Part shown: piece by piece, positions 57,488 through 64,000 of the stretch
Numbering within the stretch: the first letter of the stretch is position 1
Layout of the letters: every line of letters begins with the position of its first letter
Source of the DNA: Fibrobacterota bacterium
GTDB lineage: Bacteria > Fibrobacterota > Fibrobacteria > UBA11236
Assembly: GCA_019509785.1 (NCBI GenBank)
Contig: JAEKLQ010000043.1
Location: 34,206-98,205, forward strand
DNA: 64,000 nucleotides
Direction of reading: 5' to 3'
The notes under the pieces: generated by a model
Databases searched by the model: none
What the model saw: the letters and a program-made list of their open reading frames with translations, nothing else
Told to the model about the DNA's origin: nothing
Program-made: the position numbers and the translations under genes

Positions 57488-58135
57488 TCACCAAGTCGAG
57501 CTTTCGCCTGAACGGATTTGCACCAGGGCGGAATCCCGTCTCGTTTCTCCTCCGCATGTCGCGCTCGGCGCGCAGGTCGTCGTGCTCCAGGTTTTCACGA
57601 CGGTGTATTCGCCGGCCGGCATTCCCTTTAATTCGAAGTGGTTCAGGCTATCGGCTTGGGCGAAGAAGGGCGTGCCGGGCGCGTAAGCGAATGCCGGGTA
57701 GCCCGGCGTGGATTCCGGGATCGTCCCGGACAGGGTTCCGGTCGGTTCCAGGGGGGCGCTGTCGCTCGCGTTCGCCTCGGCCGGTACCGTGAGTTCGGTG
57801 AGCAAGGCGGCCTTTCCGTTCGCGCGATGGCGCGCCAGAAGCTGGTAACGGCCGGGAGGCAGTTCGGCGAAGGTAAACGCGCCGGTGGAGTCGGCGGTGA
57901 CGGCCTTCGCGAAACCCAGATTCGCCTGCGGGAGGAAATCGACGGAGTAGAGTTCCAAGCTATTGCCGGAATCCGTGCGGCCGGTGATGGCGTTCGGTCC
58001 CGCCGTCGCTTCTACCTTCTCTTCCTTTACCCCTACGGTCTCGGAGCTGGTCCCGCCGTCGCAGCCGCCCAAGCCCGCGGCAGCCAGGAGCAAGCCGAGC
58101 GAGCCGAACAGGATCCATCGATCCGAAAACTTCAT
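57488..58135 (-). CDS. Lipoprotein with carboxypeptidase-regulatory-like repeats
   Basis: 215 residues from ATG 58135 (ATGA overlap with the regulator gene). The signal peptide ends with a lipobox LGGC at residue 25. Two carboxypeptidase-regulatory-like modules follow, with TADSTGAFTFAELPPGRYQLLAR and LNHFELKGMPAGEYTVVKTW, the GxFxxxxLPxGxY pattern of such beta-sandwiches. Three cysteines near the end (TTCAPSATCGG and nearby) may form a disulphide. It is translationally coupled to the TIGR02147 regulator, so the two probably work together. Confidence 0.75.
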   Translation of the reverse strand: MKFSDRWILFGSLGLLLAAAGLGGCDGGTSSETVGVKEEKVEATAGPNAITGRTDSGNSLELYSVDFLPQANLGFAKAVTADSTGAFTFAELPPGRYQLLARHRANGKAALLTELTVPAEANASDSAPLEPTGTLSGTIPESTPGYPAFAYAPGTPFFAQADSLNHFELKGMPAGEYTVVKTWSTTTCAPSATCGGETRRDSALVQIRSGESSTW

Positions 58136-58971
58136 GCGGCCGCTCCCGTGCCGTAAGCGGCGCTGAGCGGAAATACCTGCATGTTCACCTGGTAGACCCG
58201 GCTGGCGGTCTCCGAGGCTTCGGCCAACTCGCCGATGCGGCGCCGGGCCTCGGCCAGGATGTCCTTGACCATCGGAAGCAGCTCGGGAGCGATGCCGATC
58301 GTCATGGTGGAGAATTCGCGATCGGGCTTGGCGAACCGATCCATCGCCTCCATGGCCAAGCGCAAGGTTTGCTGATGGAACAAGTCCACTTGCAAGGCCG
58401 AGGCCTTGCGCCCCGTGGTGATGGCCGCCGCGGCCACCTTCAAGGCACCGTCCGGGCCGGGTTCGACCAGCCCCAAATCCGAAAGCAGCTTCACCGACTT
58501 CTGCGCCTCTTGGGCGGTGAGGGGCGGCCGCAGGGCGGCGCCCAGGGCGGCATAATCGTCGCGGAATGGAGCGATGGCGAGCAAGGCGCGGATAACGCTG
58601 TGGTGCCATGCCGAATAGAATCCGTATTGGGTCTCACGCACCAATTGGGGATCGGAAAGGCGCGCCATGGCTTGGAGCTTCAGGAATCCCGATTGGCGAT
58701 CCCCTGCGCCCTTGGCTTGGTTGAATTCGACTAGGGCGAGGAAGTAACGGGATTGCAGGCCCGTATGTCCCAGGGCTTTGGAGAGCTTATCGGCCGAGGC
58801 CTGGGAGAGTCCCTTGCGGCCTTGCAGCAAGGACGTAAGCCAGGAAGTGGATTGCATGCCCGCCCGCAACGCGAACCACCGGTTGGAGCAAGGCAGCCCC
58901 TTTTTCTTGCGATCATCGACCACGTCCCGCAAATAGGCGCGGTAATCGGTATAGGCGGTGAGCGGCTTCAT
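58132..58971 (-). CDS. TIGR02147/DUF4423-family regulator
   Basis: 279 residues. The first 75 residues form a helix-turn-helix: TDYRAYLRDVVDDRK, SNRWFALRAGMQSTSWLTSLLQGRKGLSQASADKLSKALG. The rest is a conserved helical domain (FYSAWHHSVIRALLAIAPF, LSDLGLVEPGPDGALKVAAAAI, HQQTLRLAMEAMDRF). This matches TIGR02147, a family found mainly in Fibrobacter and relatives with no assigned function. It leads a four-gene operon with a lipoprotein, a secreted protein and a membrane protein. TATACT (59007-59012, minus strand) may be its -10. Confidence 0.85.
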   Translation of the reverse strand: MKPLTAYTDYRAYLRDVVDDRKKKGLPCSNRWFALRAGMQSTSWLTSLLQGRKGLSQASADKLSKALGHTGLQSRYFLALVEFNQAKGAGDRQSGFLKLQAMARLSDPQLVRETQYGFYSAWHHSVIRALLAIAPFRDDYAALGAALRPPLTAQEAQKSVKLLSDLGLVEPGPDGALKVAAAAITTGRKASALQVDLFHQQTLRLAMEAMDRFAKPDREFSTMTIGIAPELLPMVKDILAEARRRIGELAEASETASRVYQVNMQVFPLSAAYGTGAAA

Positions 58972-59124
58972 AGGGGCCCGTTCCTGCGCTGCGGGTGCAT
59001 ACCGAAAGTATACTCCCGATGCGGCCGGGCCGATGGATGCGGAAGGGTGACGCTTAAGGATTCCGCGTTCCCGGGAGAGCGTCGGACGGCCTGTGGCGGC
59101 GGATTCCGCCGCTTCCTGGGGGAA

Positions 59125-59877
59125 TCACAGGAACTTCGTGAGGACCTCGGGCCCGTTCCGGGTCATTGCCACGGTGTGCTCGAACTGGGCCGAGAGCTTG
59201 CCGTCCCGGGTGAATACCGTCCAGCCGTCTTCGGCGACATAGACGTCCGGGCTGCCTTCGTTGATCATGGGCTCGATCGTGAACACCATGCCCTCGGTGA
59301 TTTTCTGCCCGCGGCTGCCGGAGCGGTAATGCAGCACCATGGGATCTTCATGGAAGCCGCGCCCGATGCCATGTCCGCAGAACTCGCGCACCACCCCGTA
59401 ACCGAACTCGTCGGCCAGGTCCTGGATGGCCGCGCCGATGTCGCCGAAATGGTTCCCGGGGTAGGCCACCGCGATGCCTTCTTCCAGGCAACGGTAGGTC
59501 ACGTCCACCAGCTTCTTGGCGCTGGCGGAGGCTTTGCCGACGAAGACGGTCTTGCTGGTATCGCCATGATAGCCGTTCAAGGTGCAGGTGACGTCGATAT
59601 TGAGGATGTCGCCGTCCTTGAGAACCGTCTTGCCGGGAATGCCGTGGCAGACCACGTTGTTCACCGAGGTGCAAACGGATTTGGGGAACCCGTGGTAGTT
59701 CAACGGCGAGGGATAAGCGCCCTTCTTCACGGTATAGTCGTGCACGAAGCGATCGAGGTCGTCGGTGGTCATCCCCGGCTTCACGATTTCCTCGGCGCGG
59801 GCCAGGATTTCGGCGGCCAGATTGCAGGCCTCCCGCATGAGGCCGATTTCTTTCTCGGTCTTGATCTTAATGGCCAT
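59125..59877 (-). CDS. map: Methionine aminopeptidase, type I
   Basis: 250 residues from ATG 59877; the open frame continues upstream to 60105 but is unrelated. It removes the initiator methionine from new proteins. Metal ligands of the pita-bread fold are visible: Asp in DILNIDVTC, Asp in YHGDTSKTV, His in FCGHGIGRGFHEDP, Glu in FTIEPMI and Glu in QFEHTVAMT. There is no zinc-finger extension, so it is the short type Ia. It stands alone, with 146 bases to the DEAD-box gene and 153 to the TIGR02147 operon. Confidence 0.96.
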   Translation of the reverse strand: MAIKIKTEKEIGLMREACNLAAEILARAEEIVKPGMTTDDLDRFVHDYTVKKGAYPSPLNYHGFPKSVCTSVNNVVCHGIPGKTVLKDGDILNIDVTCTLNGYHGDTSKTVFVGKASASAKKLVDVTYRCLEEGIAVAYPGNHFGDIGAAIQDLADEFGYGVVREFCGHGIGRGFHEDPMVLHYRSGSRGQKITEGMVFTIEPMINEGSPDVYVAEDGWTVFTRDGKLSAQFEHTVAMTRNGPEVLTKFL

Positions 59878-59998
59878 ATAACCCCGGATTTCCGTGCAAT
59901 TTACAAAATAATACCTCATGGACCGCCTGAGGGGCGGCCGGCGGCCGGGCCCTCGTTCCGTTTGGGAATCTAAGCGGGAATAATCGGGGAAATGCGAC

Positions 59999-60017
59999 GG
60001 CCCGGGGCTTCCGGGCC
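59999..60017 (-). terminator. Hairpin after the DEAD-box helicase gene
   Basis: GGCCCGG (59999-60005) pairs perfectly with CCGGGCC (60011-60017), six bases after the helicase stop on the minus strand. The following GTCGCATTTCC has only a weak T-run, so termination may be partial. Confidence 0.4.
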
Positions 60018-60023
60018 GCCTCA

Positions 60024-61478
60024 TCAACGCCTGGGGCCCGCGCCTTCTTCGGAAGGTTCGTCTTCCCGGGGGAGCGGTTCCGTCAATCCCGTGAAATGGG
60101 TCCAATAGAACTTGTGCAACATCATGCCCAGCACCTGCTTCTCGTCATCGGAACTGATGAGCGATTCCAGCAGCGGAATCATCCGGTTCGCGCCCGCCAA
60201 GTCGTTCTGCTTGAGCTGGCGGAATTCCTGCTCGAGGTAGACCGTGGTGCGTTCCTGGATTATGGCCGCCAATTGCGCGTCCGACTTGAGGGTCTTCTTC
60301 ACGAAGGGGATGTCGAACTTGGCTGCGGTGTTCTTGAGGGCAATCTCTTCCACCAGCCCCACGATGGAGATCGCTTGGCCCGATGCGCCCGCGCGGGCGG
60401 TACGGCCGGCGCGATGCACGTACACTTCCGGATCGTCCGGATGATCGTACATGAAGACGTGGGACAGGTTCTGGATGTCGATGCCCCGCGCGGCCACGTC
60501 GGTGGCCACCAGGAACCGGATTTCGTTGTTCTTGAGATCCTTCATCACCTTCTGGCGCTGCTTCTGGTTCACTTCGCCGGAGATGAGGCCCACCTTGAAG
60601 CCGCGGGCCCGCAGGTATTCGTGCACGTAGGCCGTATCGCGCCGGGTATTGCAGAAGACGATGGCCGATTCGGGGTTGGTCTCTTCGATCAGGCGCAGTA
60701 TGGTCCGATCCTTCTCATGGGGCTCGCATACGTAGTAGATATGCTCCATGTTGGATACGGAAATGTCGGTGGGGCAAAGCGAGAGGAATTTCGGGGCGCG
60801 CATGAATTCCTGCGCCAGGCGTTTCACGTTCACCGGCATGGTGGCCGAGAACATGTAGGTACAGCGATCCTTGGGCAATAGGCTGTGGATGCGCTTCATG
60901 TCCGGATAGAAGCCCATGGATAAAAGCTCATCGGCCTCGTCCAGGACCAGATCGCGGATGGATTTGAGGTTGAGGTTGCCGTTGATGATATGATCGAGCA
61001 AGCGCCCGGGCGTGCCCACCACGATGTGCACGCCGCGTTTGAACGCGTCCAATTGCGGGCCGTAGGCCACGCCGCCGTATACGGCCACCGAGCTGATGCC
61101 CATGGGTTCGCCGAACTTGACGGTCTCTTCGTAAACCTGCAAGGCCAGCTCGCGGGTGGGAGTCATGATTAAGACCTGGGGGGAACGATGGCTCTTCTCG
61201 ATCACCTGCAGCAGGGGCAGCACGAAGGCGCCCGTCTTGCCCGATCCGGTCTTGGACTGGACGATGATGTCCTGGGCGTTGAGGATATACGGGGTCGCCT
61301 TCTTCTGGACCAACATGAGGTCGCTCCATCCGTTCGAGCGGATGACGTCCTGCAAGGCGGGGGAGAACTGGTCGAAGGTGAAATCCGGGAGGGGAGGGTT
61401 CGGCTCGATGATGCGAACGGAAGGCTGATCGTAGGGGCTTTTTGCTTCGGGAACCGAATCCGGTGTGGAATCGCTCAT
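60024..61478 (-). CDS. DEAD-box RNA helicase
   Basis: 484 residues with all helicase motifs: a Q-motif region (FDQFSPALQDVIRSNGWSDLMLVQKKA), Walker A SKTGSGKTGAF, PTRELALQ, DEAD in VLDEADELLSMGF, SAT in MFSATMP, and VHRAGRTARAG in the second lobe. It unwinds short RNA duplexes with ATP. The C-terminal 100 residues are not a DbpA-type RNA-binding domain; they form a helical tail ending in Glu/Gly-rich sequence. Its assignment to RhlE, CshA or SrmB type is not clear. It is monocistronic. Confidence 0.93.
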   Translation of the reverse strand: MSDSTPDSVPEAKSPYDQPSVRIIEPNPPLPDFTFDQFSPALQDVIRSNGWSDLMLVQKKATPYILNAQDIIVQSKTGSGKTGAFVLPLLQVIEKSHRSPQVLIMTPTRELALQVYEETVKFGEPMGISSVAVYGGVAYGPQLDAFKRGVHIVVGTPGRLLDHIINGNLNLKSIRDLVLDEADELLSMGFYPDMKRIHSLLPKDRCTYMFSATMPVNVKRLAQEFMRAPKFLSLCPTDISVSNMEHIYYVCEPHEKDRTILRLIEETNPESAIVFCNTRRDTAYVHEYLRARGFKVGLISGEVNQKQRQKVMKDLKNNEIRFLVATDVAARGIDIQNLSHVFMYDHPDDPEVYVHRAGRTARAGASGQAISIVGLVEEIALKNTAAKFDIPFVKKTLKSDAQLAAIIQERTTVYLEQEFRQLKQNDLAGANRMIPLLESLISSDDEKQVLGMMLHKFYWTHFTGLTEPLPREDEPSEEGAGPRR

Positions 61479-61776
61479 CCTGGGTAACCAATCGGGTTAA
61501 GGTAAGTATCGTGGGAAACGTGGGAAATCTAGAAAACTGCGGCTCGGGTGCATGCCTGGCTCTGGGGTAGACCTGCGTCCGTCGCGGGGTGCGGGAAGGC
61601 TCGGACAAGGCGTTTCCCGGGTGTGGGTCGATGCTCCGTCCGGCGCGGCGATGCCCGCAATTTGGATGTCCGTTCTTGGCTGCTGTGCGGGCTTTCGATG
61701 GGTGGGGTGGAATAGCTATTGTTTTCCCCCGGTTGGCGCCCCTCTAAAACGAGTGGCGTAACGACTGGGAGAACTC

Positions 61777-62412
61777 ATGAAACACGTGCTTTGCTTTGGG
61801 GATTCCAATACCTGGGGCTATATCCCGGGGACGGAAGGGGAGCGGTTTCCTTTTGAGGAGCGTTATCCGGGGATCCTGCAGGGCCGTTTGGGGGCGGGGA
61901 TACGCGTGCATGAGGAGGGGTTGAACGGCCGTATGACCGGTTGGGACGATCCGCTTTGTCCCGATCGGAATGCCTTGAAGCAAATCGCGGCCGTATTGGA
62001 AACCCATCGTCCCTTGGATATGATCGTCGTGATGCTGGGGACCAATGATCTCAAGCGATTCATGCGCCTGGAAGCGGTGGACTGCGCCCTGGCCCTGGAT
62101 GGCTTGATCGAAGCCATCGAGGGGGCCCCCTGCGGCCCATCCGGAGGGCGGCCGGCTTTGCTGGTGGTGTCCCCTCCCCACGTGGTGGAAACGCCGACGC
62201 CGTTCGGCCGGAAGTTCGACGGGGCGATCCCGAAGTCCCATGCCTTCGCGGCCGCTTACGCGGAAATCGCCGCGCAACGCAAATGCCTTTTCCTCGATGC
62301 CGCCCCCGTGGCGCGGGCCTCGGCGCGGGACGGGATCCATCTCGACAAAGAGGCGCATCGGCAGCTGGCCGAAGCGGTGGCGGGGATCGTGAAAAACGCC
62401 CTGGACGCCTGA
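61777..62412 (+). CDS. SGNH/GDSL-type esterase
   Basis: 211 residues, no signal peptide. The catalytic Ser10 is in block I (LCFGDSNTWGY), the oxyanion Gly and Asn are in LNGRMTGWDD and VMLGTNDLK, and the Asp-x-x-His dyad is in ARDGIHLDKEAH near residue 187. Such enzymes hydrolyse acyl esters on sugars, lipids or small molecules, here in the cytoplasm. GGGAG before ATG 61777 is a good Shine-Dalgarno. The 298 bases upstream hold no gene I can support, and no clear promoter. It converges on metG. Confidence 0.88.
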   Translation: MKHVLCFGDSNTWGYIPGTEGERFPFEERYPGILQGRLGAGIRVHEEGLNGRMTGWDDPLCPDRNALKQIAAVLETHRPLDMIVVMLGTNDLKRFMRLEAVDCALALDGLIEAIEGAPCGPSGGRPALLVVSPPHVVETPTPFGRKFDGAIPKSHAFAAAYAEIAAQRKCLFLDAAPVARASARDGIHLDKEAHRQLAEAVAGIVKNALDA

Positions 62413-62431
62413 GGTTCGGCGCGCGGAACCT
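62412..62431. terminator. Short hairpin between convergent SGNH and metG genes
   Basis: AGGTTC (62412-62417) pairs with GAACCT (62426-62431) across an eight-base GC-rich loop, right after the SGNH stop. It has no T-run and is only a weak candidate. Confidence 0.25.
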
Positions 62432-62434
62432 GGC

Positions 62435-64000
62435 TCAGTGGACTACGGTCCCGTCCGGGGCTTGCGCCTGGATGGGGCCTTTCGGGCTTCGCAGCGCCTG
62501 GCCCTTATAGGCCACCCAGCCGCCGACCACCGACAAAGGGGCCTTGTCGAACTCCTTTAGGGTCAAATCCGCCTTGGGCGTAAAGGGGAGATCGGGCAGG
62601 CGCACATCGTCCCCGGGTGCTCCCGTCAGGGGATCGACGGGTGCGAGTTTACCGCCCTCGGCTTCCGCGGCCAAGAGCATGCCTTGGCTCTCCACGCCCC
62701 GCAAGTTGGCGGGCTTCAGGTTATAGACCACCACGACCTTGCGTCCCAATAGATCATCCTTGGGGACGTGCTTCTTCAAGCCGGCGCAGATGGTTCGTTC
62801 CTCGGCGCCGAGGCGGATCTTGAGTACGTAGAGCGAATCCGCATTGGGATGGTCTTCGATGCTTGCCACCTCGGCCACCTTGAGGTGGACCAAGGAGAAG
62901 GGATCGGCGGGGGGGGCGCCTTTGGCTGGGCCCGCGCCCGGGCGAGCCGATATCCCGGAGGTATCGTTGGCTTCGCCAGCGGCGATGCGGCCCTCGATCT
63001 GAATGCGCGGGAACAGGTTCACGCCTTCGCCCAGGGGCCGGGAATAATCCCATGCGCCCCAACGGAGCGCCGAAGTTTCCGGAGTGGCGCCCAAGGCCGC
63101 CAGGGCCTCTTCCATCTTGGCGGGCATCACCGGATGCAGGAGCGAGAAACCGATGCGAAGGGCCTCGGCGGCATGGTACAGGACGCCATTGAGCTTGACC
63201 TTGCCGGCCTCGCCTTCCTTGGCCAGCTTCCAGGGGGCCTTCACTTCCAGGTAGCGATTGACCGAGCGGATCAACTGCAGGACGTCTTCCACGGCGAAGG
63301 AGAGCTTGAGCGCTTTGACCTTGTCGAGGGCGGCGGATATGGCGCTGGCGGCGCCCGCAACCAGGGCTTTTTCCTCGTCGCCTTCCGCGGCTACCGGGGA
63401 GAGCCGTTTATCGAGCCCCGTCGCGGCCAGCTTAAGGATTCGGCTGAGGCCGTTGCCCACGTCGTTGGCCAAATCGGAATTGATGCGGCCGATCAGGGCC
63501 GCTTCCGTGAAGGATGCGTCCTGGCCGACGACCATCTCGCGGATGAGGAAGTAGCGTAGGGCGTCCACGCTGTATTTATCCTTCATGGCCCAGGGATTGA
63601 TGACGTTCCCCGTGGTCTTGCTCATGCGCGCGTTGTCCACCAACCACCAGCCGTGGGCCAGGATATGCTTGGGCAACGGCGCGTCCACCGCTTTGAGAAG
63701 GGTGGGCCAATAGACGGCGTGGGTGGTGAGGATGTCCTTGCCGATCAGATGGTAATCGGCGGGCCAGATGGGGCTTCCGTCGGGAAAGGTTTTCCCATCC
63801 ACGGCCGATTGGTAATTGAAGAGCGCGTCGACCCAGACGTAGGCGACGAAGTCCGGAGCGAAGGGCAAAGTGATGCCCCAAGAGAGCCGGGATTTAGGAC
63901 GGCTGATGCAAAGGTCGTTCAGGGGCTGGCGCAGGAAGCCCAGCACCTCGTTGCGCCGGAAATCCGGCAGGATGAAATCGGGATTGGCTTCGATGTGCCC
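62435..64000 (-). CDS. metG: Methionyl-tRNA synthetase, 5' part outside window
   Basis: 521 residues are visible; the frame is open to the right edge, so the N-terminal HIGH motif is outside. It charges tRNA-Met with methionine. The visible catalytic part has LPFAPDFVAYVWVDALFNYQSAV, GKDILTTHAVYWPTLL and HGWWLVDNARMSKTTGNVI, where the KMSKS loop reads RMSKT. An anticodon-binding helical domain follows. The C-terminus carries the EMAP/Trbp111-type tRNA-binding domain (HLKVAEVASIEDHPNADSLYVLKI), which promotes dimerisation and tRNA binding. GTG 63946 is an internal codon, not the start. Confidence 0.94.
   Translation of the reverse strand, partial: GHIEANPDFILPDFRRNEVLGFLRQPLNDLCISRPKSRLSWGITLPFAPDFVAYVWVDALFNYQSAVDGKTFPDGSPIWPADYHLIGKDILTTHAVYWPTLLKAVDAPLPKHILAHGWWLVDNARMSKTTGNVINPWAMKDKYSVDALRYFLIREMVVGQDASFTEAALIGRINSDLANDVGNGLSRILKLAATGLDKRLSPVAAEGDEEKALVAGAASAISAALDKVKALKLSFAVEDVLQLIRSVNRYLEVKAPWKLAKEGEAGKVKLNGVLYHAAEALRIGFSLLHPVMPAKMEEALAALGATPETSALRWGAWDYSRPLGEGVNLFPRIQIEGRIAAGEANDTSGISARPGAGPAKGAPPADPFSLVHLKVAEVASIEDHPNADSLYVLKIRLGAEERTICAGLKKHVPKDDLLGRKVVVVYNLKPANLRGVESQGMLLAAEAEGGKLAPVDPLTGAPGDDVRLPDLPFTPKADLTLKEFDKAPLSVVGGWVAYKGQALRSPKGPIQAQAPDGTVVH

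Noticed and set aside
63944..63946. GTG as start of metG
   Set aside because: The frame is open beyond it to the window edge and the upstream residues are family-like (ANPDFILPDFRRNEVL), so it is internal.

Overview
The window is a high-GC, gene-dense bacterial chromosome segment. It carries 60 protein-coding genes, including two cut by the window edges and one with an apparent frameshift. I see no tRNA or rRNA gene, no insertion sequence and no CRISPR array. The envelope is diderm: there are lipobox lipoproteins, an OmpLA-type outer-membrane phospholipase, a TolQ/TolR/TonB-like module and a Wza/Wzc/Wzx polysaccharide pathway. A TIGR02147-family regulator and a secreted protein with a T9SS-like C-terminal sorting tail suggest the phylum Fibrobacterota. 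That placement is inference from gene content.

Layout. 1-9400 (+): an envelope and uptake operon with two TPR proteins, a TolB-like propeller, a peptide-type solute-binding protein, a lipoprotein, two permeases and a fused double ATPase. 9400-16000: a zinc-ribbon protein, AcpS, a THUMP-like methyltransferase, an FHA protein, a receiver-DUF2225 fusion, a glycosyltransferase, and a geranylgeranyl-reductase-like flavoprotein with a ferredoxin. 16100-22250 (+): a tightly overlapping operon with a radical SAM protein, a small protein, a Ppx/GppA-like protein, an RsuA-type pseudouridine synthase and an unusual outer-membrane/HEAT protein. 22250-30460: a methyltransferase, QueA, a lipoprotein, an OmpLA-like phospholipase, HemE, PrmA, a long-chain polyprenyl diphosphate synthase and MltG.

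30500-45500 (-): a 15-kb exopolysaccharide operon. In transcription order it encodes a Wza-like export protein, a Wzc-like tyrosine autokinase, a Wzx flippase, two GT4 enzymes, the priming sugar transferase, a GT2, two GT4 enzymes, an O-antigen polymerase/ligase, a GT4 and a GT9. Most junctions are ATGA or GTGA overlaps. Directly upstream on the same strand (45600-48370) is a TolQ-TolR-TolR-AgmX/TonB-like energy-transducing operon. Its composition recalls the Agl motor of Myxococcus, which powers gliding and spore-coat polysaccharide assembly. One of its two TolR proteins has Asn where the proton-carrying Asp is expected. This pairing of a motor with a polysaccharide operon is my best candidate for an undescribed system.

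48400-64000: a period-7 GGGTNNN inverted repeat, an SH3-like secreted protein, Obg and a small excisionase-type HTH protein. These are followed by a signalling block: an orphan sigma-54 response regulator, a degenerate GGDEF protein, and a divergent Ser/Thr kinase with a probable leaderless promoter. Next comes a four-gene TIGR02147 operon, then methionine aminopeptidase, a DEAD-box helicase, an SGNH hydrolase, and methionyl-tRNA synthetase running off the right edge.
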